64,000 nucleotides of DNA from Ancylobacter defluvii (GTDB lineage: Bacteria > Pseudomonadota > Alphaproteobacteria > Rhizobiales > Xanthobacteraceae): the NCBI RefSeq assembly GCF_018390605.1, contig NZ_JAHBGD010000013.1:208721-272720 (forward strand), given 5' to 3'. The notes beneath the pieces were generated by a model, which saw only the letters and a program-made list of their open reading frames with translations, was not told the DNA's origin and made no database searches. Of the stretch, positions 36,100-43,456 are shown piece after piece. A program made the position numbers and the translations under genes. Position 1 is the first letter of the stretch, and the number at the start of each line of letters is the position of its first letter.

Positions 36100-37230
36100 T
36101 CAGTCGACGTCGTCGACGCTCGCCGGGCCGCCGCCATAGGCGCGCTGGGCGAGCGCGGCTTCCATGAACGGATCGAGGTCGCCGTCCAGCACCTCCTGCG
36201 GCGTGCCGGAGGTGACGCCGGTGCGCAGGTCCTTCACCAGCTGGTAGGGCTGCAGCACATAGGAGCGGATCTGGTGGCCCCAGCCGATATCGGTCTTGGC
36301 GGCCTGGTCGGCGGCGGCCTGCGCCTCGCGCTTCTTCAGTTCCAGCTCGTAAAGCTTGGCGCGCAGCATCTCCCACGCGGTGGCGCGGTTCTTGTGCTGC
36401 GAGCGGTCGCCCTGCGCCACCACGGCGATGCCGGTGGGGATATGGGTGAAGCGCACCGCCGATTCGGTCTTGTTGACGTGCTGGCCGCCGGCGCCGCCCG
36501 ACCGCATGGTGTCGACGCGCAGGTCGCTCTCCTTGATGTCGACGACGATACGGTCGTCGATCACAGGATAGACGTCCACCGACGAGAACGAGGTCTGGCG
36601 CCGGGCGTTCGAATCGAACGGCGAAATGCGCACCAGCCGGTGCACGCCGCCCTCGGTCTTCAGCCAGCCATAGGCGTTGTGGCCCTTGACCAGAATGGTG
36701 GCGGACTTGATGCCGGCGGTCTCGCCACCGGTCTCGTCCACCAGCTCCACCTTGAAGCCGCGCCGCTCCGCCCAGCGCGTGTACATGCGCAGCAGCATCA
36801 GTGCCCAGTCCTGGCTGTCGGTGCCGCCGGCGCCGGCATGGACTTCGAGATAGCTGTCATTGGCGTCCGCCTCGCCCGACAGCAGCGCCTCCAGCTGTCG
36901 GCGCGCCACTTCGGCCTTGAGGCGCTGAAGCGCCGCGGCGGCTTCGGTGACGATGTCCTCGTCGCCTTCCATCTCGCCGAGTTCGATCAGCTCGACATTG
37001 TCGGCCAGCTCGCGGTTGATACGCTCGATGGCGCCGAGCCCATCCTCCAGCGTGCCGCGCTCCTGCATCAGCTTCTGCGCGCGCTCGGGGTCGTTCCAGA
37101 GATTCGGGTCTTCCGCCATCGCGTTGAGCTCGGCGAGACGGGCTTTGGAACGATCGAAATCGATGTGCTGTCGCAGGAGACCGGCAGCTTCGCGGATTTC
37201 GTCGACGCTCGCGGCGAGGTCGGCGCGCAT
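36100..37230 (-). CDS. prfB: Peptide chain release factor 2, without programmed frameshift
   Basis: The 376-residue protein has the SPF stop-codon tripeptide near residue 201 (RISPFDSNARRQTSF) and the GGQ motif near residue 248 (SGGAGGQHVNKTES). It recognises UGA and UAA. In many bacteria the region after codon 25 has a frameshift signal with an in-frame UGA. Here the frame runs on unbroken through LLRQHIDFDRSKARL. The ATG at 37230 is a standard RF2 start. The upstream neighbours mrcA and the amidase are separated from it by lrp and gst genes. Confidence 0.96.
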   Translation of the reverse strand: MRADLAASVDEIREAAGLLRQHIDFDRSKARLAELNAMAEDPNLWNDPERAQKLMQERGTLEDGLGAIERINRELADNVELIELGEMEGDEDIVTEAAAALQRLKAEVARRQLEALLSGEADANDSYLEVHAGAGGTDSQDWALMLLRMYTRWAERRGFKVELVDETGGETAGIKSATILVKGHNAYGWLKTEGGVHRLVRISPFDSNARRQTSFSSVDVYPVIDDRIVVDIKESDLRVDTMRSGGAGGQHVNKTESAVRFTHIPTGIAVVAQGDRSQHKNRATAWEMLRAKLYELELKKREAQAAADQAAKTDIGWGHQIRSYVLQPYQLVKDLRTGVTSGTPQEVLDGDLDPFMEAALAQRAYGGGPASVDDVD

Positions 37231-37507
37231 GATGGACACTCTCGAACCGTAGGAGAAAGGCGGCGGAAAATAGAGAGGAAGCACCGGACTGTAAACGCCC
37301 CTCCTCTCCCGCCCTCCCCGTGCGTCCACCGGCGCGGCAAGAACGCCCGTCGAGCGAGCAGGCGATTGCCAGCGTCTCCGCCCACCCGGACCAGGCGCTT
37401 TGCCCTTCATCGACACAACCGGACGCGGAGAAGTGAGACCAGTCGCTCGGTTGCCGAAGCCAAATACCAGCCCGCAGGCCGCGCATGGCCGCCTGCCGGG
37501 AAGGGAT

Positions 37508-38032
37508 TCAATCCCGACCACGCGCGGCGATCATCAATTCGCGCGAGATCGGCCGCTCCGGCTCCGACCGCAGCACCAGCGAGGTCGTCACCTCGCCGAA
37601 GCGGCCGATGGCATCGACGATGATCGCGAGATGCTCCGGCGCCGGCACGATCGCCTTCAGCACGAAGCAGTCATTGCCGGTGACGCGGTGCACCTCGACG
37701 ATATAGGGGAGCGCCTCAAAGGCGTTGAGGCAGGGGCGGATATGCTCATGCGTGGTCTTGAGCCGGATGATGGCGGTCATCCGCAGCCCCACGGCGGCAA
37801 GATCGATGCGCGCACCATAGCCGGCGATGACGCCGCGCTCCTCCAGCCGCTTCACCCGCTCGGAGACCGCCGGCTGGGAGAGGCCGATGCGGCGCCCGAG
37901 TTCGGAGAGCGGCAACCGCCCGTCCTCCTGCAAGGCTTCCAGAATAGCGAAGTCGCGGTCGTCGAGCCCCACCACCGCCGGCCGGACGCCGGGGAGGCGT
38001 GCGCCGCGACTCTCGGTGCGCTTTGAATCCAT
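37508..38032 (-). CDS. Lrp/AsnC-family transcriptional regulator
   Basis: The 174-residue protein has an N-terminal winged helix-turn-helix (LDDRDFAILEALQEDGRLPLSELGRRIGLSQPAVSERVKRLEERGVIAGYGARID) and a C-terminal RAM/ACT-type ligand domain (GNDCFVLKAIVPAPEHLAIIVDAIGRFGEVTTSLVL). Length fits the family. A leading 20-residue Arg-rich stretch is unusual. Lrp proteins usually sense amino acids and act locally. The divergent glutathione transferase gene across 215 bp is a likely target. Confidence 0.93.
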   Translation of the reverse strand: MDSKRTESRGARLPGVRPAVVGLDDRDFAILEALQEDGRLPLSELGRRIGLSQPAVSERVKRLEERGVIAGYGARIDLAAVGLRMTAIIRLKTTHEHIRPCLNAFEALPYIVEVHRVTGNDCFVLKAIVPAPEHLAIIVDAIGRFGEVTTSLVLRSEPERPISRELMIAARGRD

Positions 38033-38247
38033 AGGCAGAACCCCGTTTTCGCCGATGGATCAGCATGGCACCGGCCACCGGCATTTGCCATGTTGCCGAG
38101 GCGGCTCGGCGCCGGCCGCCGCAGCACATCACGATCGGGAGAAGACTCCCGCGCGGTCATACATCCGGACGCGTGGAGGTCGGTTCCGCGCCGTCGCACA
38201 CATCTTTTGGACCTGCGGGGCCAGTCCCGCGCTTTGTGGAGCCTTCC

Positions 38248-38862
38248 ATGCGCCTTATCGGCATGCTCGATTCGCCCTATGTCCGGCGGGTCGCAATCTC
38301 GCTGAAGTTCCTGCGTCTGCCCTTCACCCATGAACCGGTATCGGTGTTCCGGCATTTCGACGCCTTCGGCGCCATCAACCCGGTGGTGAAGGCGCCGACC
38401 TTCATCACCGATGCGGACGTGACGCTGATGGATTCGACGCTGATCCTCGCTCATGTCGAGCGCCTCGCCGACCCGGCGCTGACGCTCGAGCCGGCCGACA
38501 TCCCCGACCATGCCCGCGCCCAGCGCGTCATCGGCCTCGCCCTGGCCGCCTGCGAGAAGACGATGCAGATCGTCTATGAGCTTGAGCTGCGTCCGCAGGA
38601 GAAGCGCCACGAGCCATGGCTCGCGCGGGTGCGCGGCCAGCTCCACGCCGCCTATGGGCTGCTGGAGGCGGAGATCGATGCGGATGAGGGCTGGCTGTTC
38701 GGCGAACGGCCGATGCAGGCGGACATCACCGCCGCCGTGGCGCTCGGCTTCACCCGCCTGATGCTGCCGGGCGAGATCGAGGATGCGCAGATCCCGGCGC
38801 TCGCGAGCCTCGCGGCGCGGGCGGAGGCGTTGCCGGAATTCACCGGCACGCCGATGCTGTGA
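38248..38862 (+). CDS. Glutathione S-transferase family protein
   Basis: The 204-residue protein has an N-terminal thioredoxin-like domain (MRLIGMLDSPYVRRVAISLKFLRLPFTHEPVSV) with Ser9 as the probable catalytic residue, NPVVKAPTF with the cis-Pro region, and ESS-like MDSTLIL. An all-helical C-terminal domain follows (WLFGERPMQADITAAVALGFTRL). It conjugates or isomerises electrophiles with glutathione, or acts as a carrier; the class is not certain. The ATG at 38248 has GGAG upstream. It is divergent from an Lrp-type regulator. Confidence 0.9.
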   Translation: MRLIGMLDSPYVRRVAISLKFLRLPFTHEPVSVFRHFDAFGAINPVVKAPTFITDADVTLMDSTLILAHVERLADPALTLEPADIPDHARAQRVIGLALAACEKTMQIVYELELRPQEKRHEPWLARVRGQLHAAYGLLEAEIDADEGWLFGERPMQADITAAVALGFTRLMLPGEIEDAQIPALASLAARAEALPEFTGTPML

Positions 38863-38880
38863 GACGGCGGCGGCGGCGCC

Positions 38881-41316
38881 TCAGTAGAGGCCGCCGGTGC
38901 CGCTGTTGCCGATGGCACGGTCGGCTTCCGGCGAGACCGTGGTCGGCCGGCCGGTGGCGTCGGTGGCACCGACGATCGAATAATTGTCGGGCGGCGCCGT
39001 GCCCGGCTTGAACGCCTCGAGGATCGACTTCTCGCCCGGCCCGGCGCGCAGGCCGCTCTTCGGGTTGATGCGGATAAGCTTCATACCCGGCGGCACCCGG
39101 AACGGCACCGCCGCGCGGTCGGCCAGCGCCACCTGCATGAAGTCGCGCACCACCGGCGCCGAGATCAGGCCGCCGGTCGAGCCCTTGCCCATCGGCTTGG
39201 GGGTGTCGAAGCCGAGATAGACCGCCACCACCATGTCCGGGGTGAAGCCGACGAACCAGGCGTCCTTCTCCTCGTTGGTGGTGCCGCTCTTTCCGGCCAC
39301 CGGCTTGCCCAGCACCTTCAGCGCCGTGCCGGTGCCGCGCTGGACCACGCCCTCCATCATCGAGACCATCTGGTAGGCGGTCATCGGGTCGAGCACCTGC
39401 TCGCGGCGGTCGATCAGCGTCGGCTCGGGCTGGTCCTGCCATTGCGCGGCGTCGCAGCCGCGGCATTCGCGCTCGTCATGCTTGTAGATGGTCTTGCCGT
39501 AGCGGTCCTGAACGCGGTCGATCAGCGTCGGCTTGATGCGCCGGCCGCCATTGGCGAACATCGAATAGCCGCCGGCCATCCGCATCACCGTGGTCTCGCC
39601 GGCGCCCAGCGACATCGACAGCACCGGCAGTAGATTGTCGTAGATGCCGAAGCGCTTGGCATAGTCCACGATCACCGGCATGCCGAGATCGTTGGCGAGC
39701 CGCACCGTCATCACGTTGCGCGACTGTTCGAGACCGAAGCGCAGCGTCTGCGGGCCGTAGAACTTGCCGGAATAGTTCTCCGGCCGCCAGGTCGCCTGCC
39801 CGGCCTGGCTCAACTCGAACGGCGCGTCGAGCACGATGCTCGACGGGGTGTAGCCATTGTCGATCGCCGAGGCGTAGACGAACGGCTTGAAGGACGAGCC
39901 CGGCTGGCGCTGCGCCTGCGTCGCGCGGTTGAACTGGCTCTCGTCGAAGGAGAAGCCACCGGCCATCGCCAGCACGCGCCCGGTCCACGGGTCCATGGCC
40001 ACCAGCGCGCCCTCGATCTTCGGCTGCTGGCGCAGGCGCCACTGGTCGGGCTTGCCGTCCACCGGCTCGACATAGATGACGTCGCCGGCCTTCAGCACGG
40101 CGTTGACGCCCTTCTTGCCGCGCAGCGCCCACTTCACCCCGTCGGCGGTGACGATGCCGACCTCGCGCTGGTCGGGCAGCTGGCCGGAACGGTCGCGCTG
40201 CGGCTGCAGCCCGATGCGCGCCGAGTCGGCACCAGCCTCCAGCACCACGGCGAGGCGCCAGGGGATGTCGCTGAAGGCGCGGACATCGGCGAGGCGGGCG
40301 CCCCAGTCGCCGGACACCTCGATGCCGGTGATGGCGCCGCGATAGCCCCGCTGCTCGTCATAGCGGGTCAGGCCGTCGAGCAGCGACTTCTTGGCGATCT
40401 GCTGGAGCTTGGGATTGAGCGTGGTGCGCACCGACAGGCCGCCGCCATAGAGCTTGTCCTCGCCATAGCGCTCGAAGATCTCGCGGCGCACTTCCTCGGC
40501 GAAATACTCGGCGGAGAAGATGTGGGCGCCGGTCGGCCGCACGGTGACGGCGAGGTCGGTGGCCTTGGCCTTGTCGGCCTGCTCCTGGGTGATGTAGCCG
40601 TTCTCGGCCATGCGGTCGATCACCCAGTTGCGGCGCTCGACGGCGGCGTCGTGGCGACGGAACGGGTGGTAGTTATTCGGTCCCTTGGGCAGGGCGGCGA
40701 GATAGGCGGCCTCGGCAATGGTGAGCTCGTTCACCGACTTGTCGAAATACAGCAGCGAGGCGGCGGCGACGCCATAGGAGCCGATGCCGAGATAGATCTC
40801 GTTGAGATAGAGCTCGAGAATCTTGTCCTTGGAATAGGCGCGCTCCATGCGCAGGGCGAGCAGCGCCTCCTTGATCTTGCGATCGAGCGAGACCTCATTG
40901 GTCAGGAGGAAGTTCTTCGCCACCTGCTGGGTGATGGTCGAGGCGCCCTGCGGCCGGCGGCCCGAGCCGTAATTCTGCAGGAAGGCATAGCCGGCGCGGC
41001 CGATGCCGGTGATGTCGATGCCGCCATGCGAATAGAAGTTCTTGTCCTCGGCGGAGATGAAGGCTTCCTTCACCAGGTCGGGGATGTTCTGGATCGGTAG
41101 ATAGAGCCGGCGCTCCTTGGCATATTCGGCCAGCAGCGAGCCGTCGGTCGCGTGGATGCGCGTCATCACCGGCGGTTCGTAGTTCTGCAGCTGGGTGTAG
41201 TCAGGAAGATCCTGCGAGTACTTCCAGACGAAATAGCTGGCCACGGCCCCGCCCACCACGAACAGGATGGTGCCGACCGCGAACAGGAAACCCAGGAACC
41301 GCAACAACAGCCGCAT
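38881..41316 (-). CDS. mrcA: Penicillin-binding protein 1A (bifunctional transglycosylase/transpeptidase)
   Basis: The 811-residue protein has one N-terminal transmembrane helix (LLLRFLGFLFAVGTILFVVGGAVASYF). The transglycosylase domain includes FISAEDKNFYSHGGID and GASTITQQVAKNFLL. An OB-like insert follows (DVIYVEPVDGKPDQWRL...). The transpeptidase domain has SxxK in QPGSSFKPFVYASA, SRN in EQSRNVMTVRL and KSGTTNEEKDAWFVGF. It builds and cross-links peptidoglycan at the inner membrane. The ATG at 41316 has AAGG close by; another at 41334 gives MRGQGR first. It follows the amidase gene by 95 bp, as is typical in alphaproteobacteria. Confidence 0.96.
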   Translation of the reverse strand: MRLLLRFLGFLFAVGTILFVVGGAVASYFVWKYSQDLPDYTQLQNYEPPVMTRIHATDGSLLAEYAKERRLYLPIQNIPDLVKEAFISAEDKNFYSHGGIDITGIGRAGYAFLQNYGSGRRPQGASTITQQVAKNFLLTNEVSLDRKIKEALLALRMERAYSKDKILELYLNEIYLGIGSYGVAAASLLYFDKSVNELTIAEAAYLAALPKGPNNYHPFRRHDAAVERRNWVIDRMAENGYITQEQADKAKATDLAVTVRPTGAHIFSAEYFAEEVRREIFERYGEDKLYGGGLSVRTTLNPKLQQIAKKSLLDGLTRYDEQRGYRGAITGIEVSGDWGARLADVRAFSDIPWRLAVVLEAGADSARIGLQPQRDRSGQLPDQREVGIVTADGVKWALRGKKGVNAVLKAGDVIYVEPVDGKPDQWRLRQQPKIEGALVAMDPWTGRVLAMAGGFSFDESQFNRATQAQRQPGSSFKPFVYASAIDNGYTPSSIVLDAPFELSQAGQATWRPENYSGKFYGPQTLRFGLEQSRNVMTVRLANDLGMPVIVDYAKRFGIYDNLLPVLSMSLGAGETTVMRMAGGYSMFANGGRRIKPTLIDRVQDRYGKTIYKHDERECRGCDAAQWQDQPEPTLIDRREQVLDPMTAYQMVSMMEGVVQRGTGTALKVLGKPVAGKSGTTNEEKDAWFVGFTPDMVVAVYLGFDTPKPMGKGSTGGLISAPVVRDFMQVALADRAAVPFRVPPGMKLIRINPKSGLRAGPGEKSILEAFKPGTAPPDNYSIVGATDATGRPTTVSPEADRAIGNSGTGGLY

Positions 41317-41411
41317 TCGGCCTTGACCCCGCATGCTAGTGCGCCCGCCGCGACACGCGGCGGACAGGCGCAATGAACCGACGTCGCCTCCACGCACCCT
41401 GTGCGCAGCAA

Positions 41412-42737
41412 CTATGGCCTAATCGCGGCCGGAGCCACGCGGGCGCCGTCGACCGCGTCTTCCAGCCCGCCCGGCAAGGCGACCGACATGCCGTCCGTCG
41501 GCTTCTGAGCGGTGAAATAGGCCTCGATGGCCGTCGTCATCGCATCGGTGACCTTAGACTGCCATTCATCCGATGTCATGAGTTCGAGATCCTTGCGGCT
41601 GGAAAGATAGCCGAGCTCGAACAGCACGGAAGGCACGTCCGGCGCCTTGAGCACCCGGAATCCCGCCGATTTGAGCGGGGATTTGTGCATGCGCGCGGTG
41701 GATTCGACATGGTTCGCCAGCGTGCGTGCGAAGGCAGCGGAGAAATTGCGCGTCTCGCGCTGCGCGAGGTCGAACAGGATGCCGGCGACGTCGGCCGGCT
41801 CCTCGGAGAGATCGAGGCCGGCGATCTTGTCGGATTTGTTCTCGGTGTCGGCCAGCCGCTGCGATTCCGCGTCGGAAGCCCGGTCGGACAGGGTGTAGAT
41901 GGTGGCGCCGCGCACATCGCCGTCGCGCGCCGAGAGCGAATCGGCATGCAGCGAGATGAACAGCCGCGCCTTGGCCTCGCGGGCGATCTCCACCCGCTGG
42001 CCCAGCGCCACATATGTGTCGTCGTCGCGGGTCATCACCGCGCGATACCGCCCTGTCTTCTCCAGCTTGTCGCGCAGCATGAGGCCGATCTTGAGCGTCA
42101 GCTCCTTTTCGACCGCCCCGAAAGCGGCATTGGTAGCGCCGGGATCGATGCCGCCATGGCCGGGATCGATCACCACCACCGGGCGCACATCGCCCGGCGC
42201 CGCCGGCGCAGGACGCGCCGTCGCGCGGTCCGGCAGGCTGCGCACCGGCGCGGCGACGGCCTTGAGGAAGGTGGCGCGATCGACCTTGACCAGATCGACC
42301 ACCAGCCGCGCCGGCTGCCCGTCCATCGGGTCGAGCACGAACGCCTTGTCGATGGTCACCGGCGCGGAGAGGTCCATCACGATGCGCCCCTTGCGCGGGG
42401 CGAACAGGCCGAAGCGATAGGCGGTGACGAGGCCCCGCCCCTCCTGGCCGGAGGCCGCCGGCAGCGAGAACACCACGTCCGGCACGTCGATGACGACGCG
42501 GTACGGATCGGCGAGGGTGAAGGCTCCGAGCGCGACCGAGCGCGACAGATCGACCACGAGGCGCGTGCGCTCGTCATCGCCGGCAAGCCGGGCGTCGGTC
42601 GCCACTGCGGGTTCGGCCGCGGCCGCCGGCGCATCCTCGGCGCTCGCCACCGCAATCTGGGTCACCAGCCCGATCGCCAGAAGCAGCGTCGCCAGCAGCG
42701 CGCCCCTGAAACTTTTCGATCGCCTGCGCGTCGTCAG
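41412..42737 (-). CDS. amiC: N-acetylmuramoyl-L-alanine amidase (AmiC-like), probable CTG start
   Basis: The C-terminal Amidase_3 domain is clear: VVVIDPGHGGIDPGATN, EKELTLKIG, LFISLHADSLS and VPSVLFELGYLSS hold the zinc ligands. An N-terminal AMIN domain (TRLVVDLSRSVALGAFTLADPYRVVIDVPD) targets the wall. Cleavage of peptidoglycan cross-bridges at division is the known role. The only common start codon in frame is GTG at 42665, which would cut the signal peptide in half. Upstream in frame, a CTG at 42737 with GGAG eight bases before gives LTTRRRSKSFRGALLATLLL, a complete signal peptide. An in-frame TAG stop lies just beyond, so no ATG is possible. Confidence 0.9.
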   Translation of the reverse strand: MTTRRRSKSFRGALLATLLLAIGLVTQIAVASAEDAPAAAAEPAVATDARLAGDDERTRLVVDLSRSVALGAFTLADPYRVVIDVPDVVFSLPAASGQEGRGLVTAYRFGLFAPRKGRIVMDLSAPVTIDKAFVLDPMDGQPARLVVDLVKVDRATFLKAVAAPVRSLPDRATARPAPAAPGDVRPVVVIDPGHGGIDPGATNAAFGAVEKELTLKIGLMLRDKLEKTGRYRAVMTRDDDTYVALGQRVEIAREAKARLFISLHADSLSARDGDVRGATIYTLSDRASDAESQRLADTENKSDKIAGLDLSEEPADVAGILFDLAQRETRNFSAAFARTLANHVESTARMHKSPLKSAGFRVLKAPDVPSVLFELGYLSSRKDLELMTSDEWQSKVTDAMTTAIEAYFTAQKPTDGMSVALPGGLEDAVDGARVAPAAIRP

Positions 42738-42872
42738 CGTCGTCTCTCCGAAACGTCTGGCCCCCGCCCGCTATCTAACGGAATAGGGAACCCGGGTTAA
42801 CCACTCGTTGACCGCCGGAGTTCCCGTCCCGTCGCAGCGTGGCCGGCGGGCAACGCTCAAGCGACGCGCGGC

Positions 42873-42902
42873 TTGCCAAATCGGCACGCGTGCCGCTATT
42901 AA
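42873..42902 (+). promoter_or_regulatory. Putative rne promoter with palindrome; long leader follows
   Basis: TTGCCA (42873-42878) and TATTAA (42897-42902) are separated by 18 nt. A perfect 14-bp palindrome CGGCACGCGTGCCG (42882-42895) fills the spacer. The rne start lies about 550 nt downstream. The leader 42910-43456 has no credible gene and is GC-rich with several hairpins; long 5' leaders used for autoregulation are known for rne in E. coli. The whole 719-bp gap 42738-43456 holds nothing else I can identify. Confidence 0.45.
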
Positions 42903-43456
42903 GAGCATGCATATGGTTCGCCTGCAGGGACGTCGGGTTATCCGGCTTTCGCGATCCGATGGCGCCGGGCGGTCCAGTGATGGAGGAGCCCAGCATCCGG
43001 CCACGATCAGGCCCGTCCGGGCCAGCTCCATTACAGGGCGCGTGAGGATGCTAGAGAGCGGCCCTCGCGGACCGCGCGCCGCGGGGACGCTTCAGCCGAC
43101 GACGTGTCGAGGCCGCGGAACGCCGCTTGTCGGCGCCGGCTCGTTCCGAGCTGACCGCGCGCTTCTACCTCGCCATATGCCGCCGGCCGGGTCGTTCGCG
43201 ACCGCGGCTACCTGTTCGGTCGAGGAATGGACGACACCAGAGTGATGACACGTCAGCCGGCATGGGCGGATCGGGCACCGAGCGGGATTTCCCGCCCGGC
43301 GCGTGATCGCCGGATGTCGGCGCCGCGTCGCTCGCGCCCCGCATGCGAGGCTGCTCGTCCTCCTGGCCCGTTATCGCCCCCCGCTTACAGGCACGCTTTC
43401 CGCCGTCCGGCCGCGCTCGCGCCGCCGACGCCGCCGTGCCCCCATATGAGAGTTCA

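Noticed and set aside
37100..37230. Programmed frameshift in prfB
   Set aside because: The frame is continuous from the ATG through the region where other bacteria have the in-frame UGA; no CTTTGA signal is seen.
37495..37520. tRNA T-arm-like GGGATTCAATCCC
   Set aside because: It is a short palindrome at the end of the Lrp gene with no acceptor, D or anticodon arms around it.
42663..42665. GTG at 42665 as start of the amidase
   Set aside because: It would leave only about half of the signal peptide, and no ribosome-binding site stands before it. CTG at 42737 fits better.
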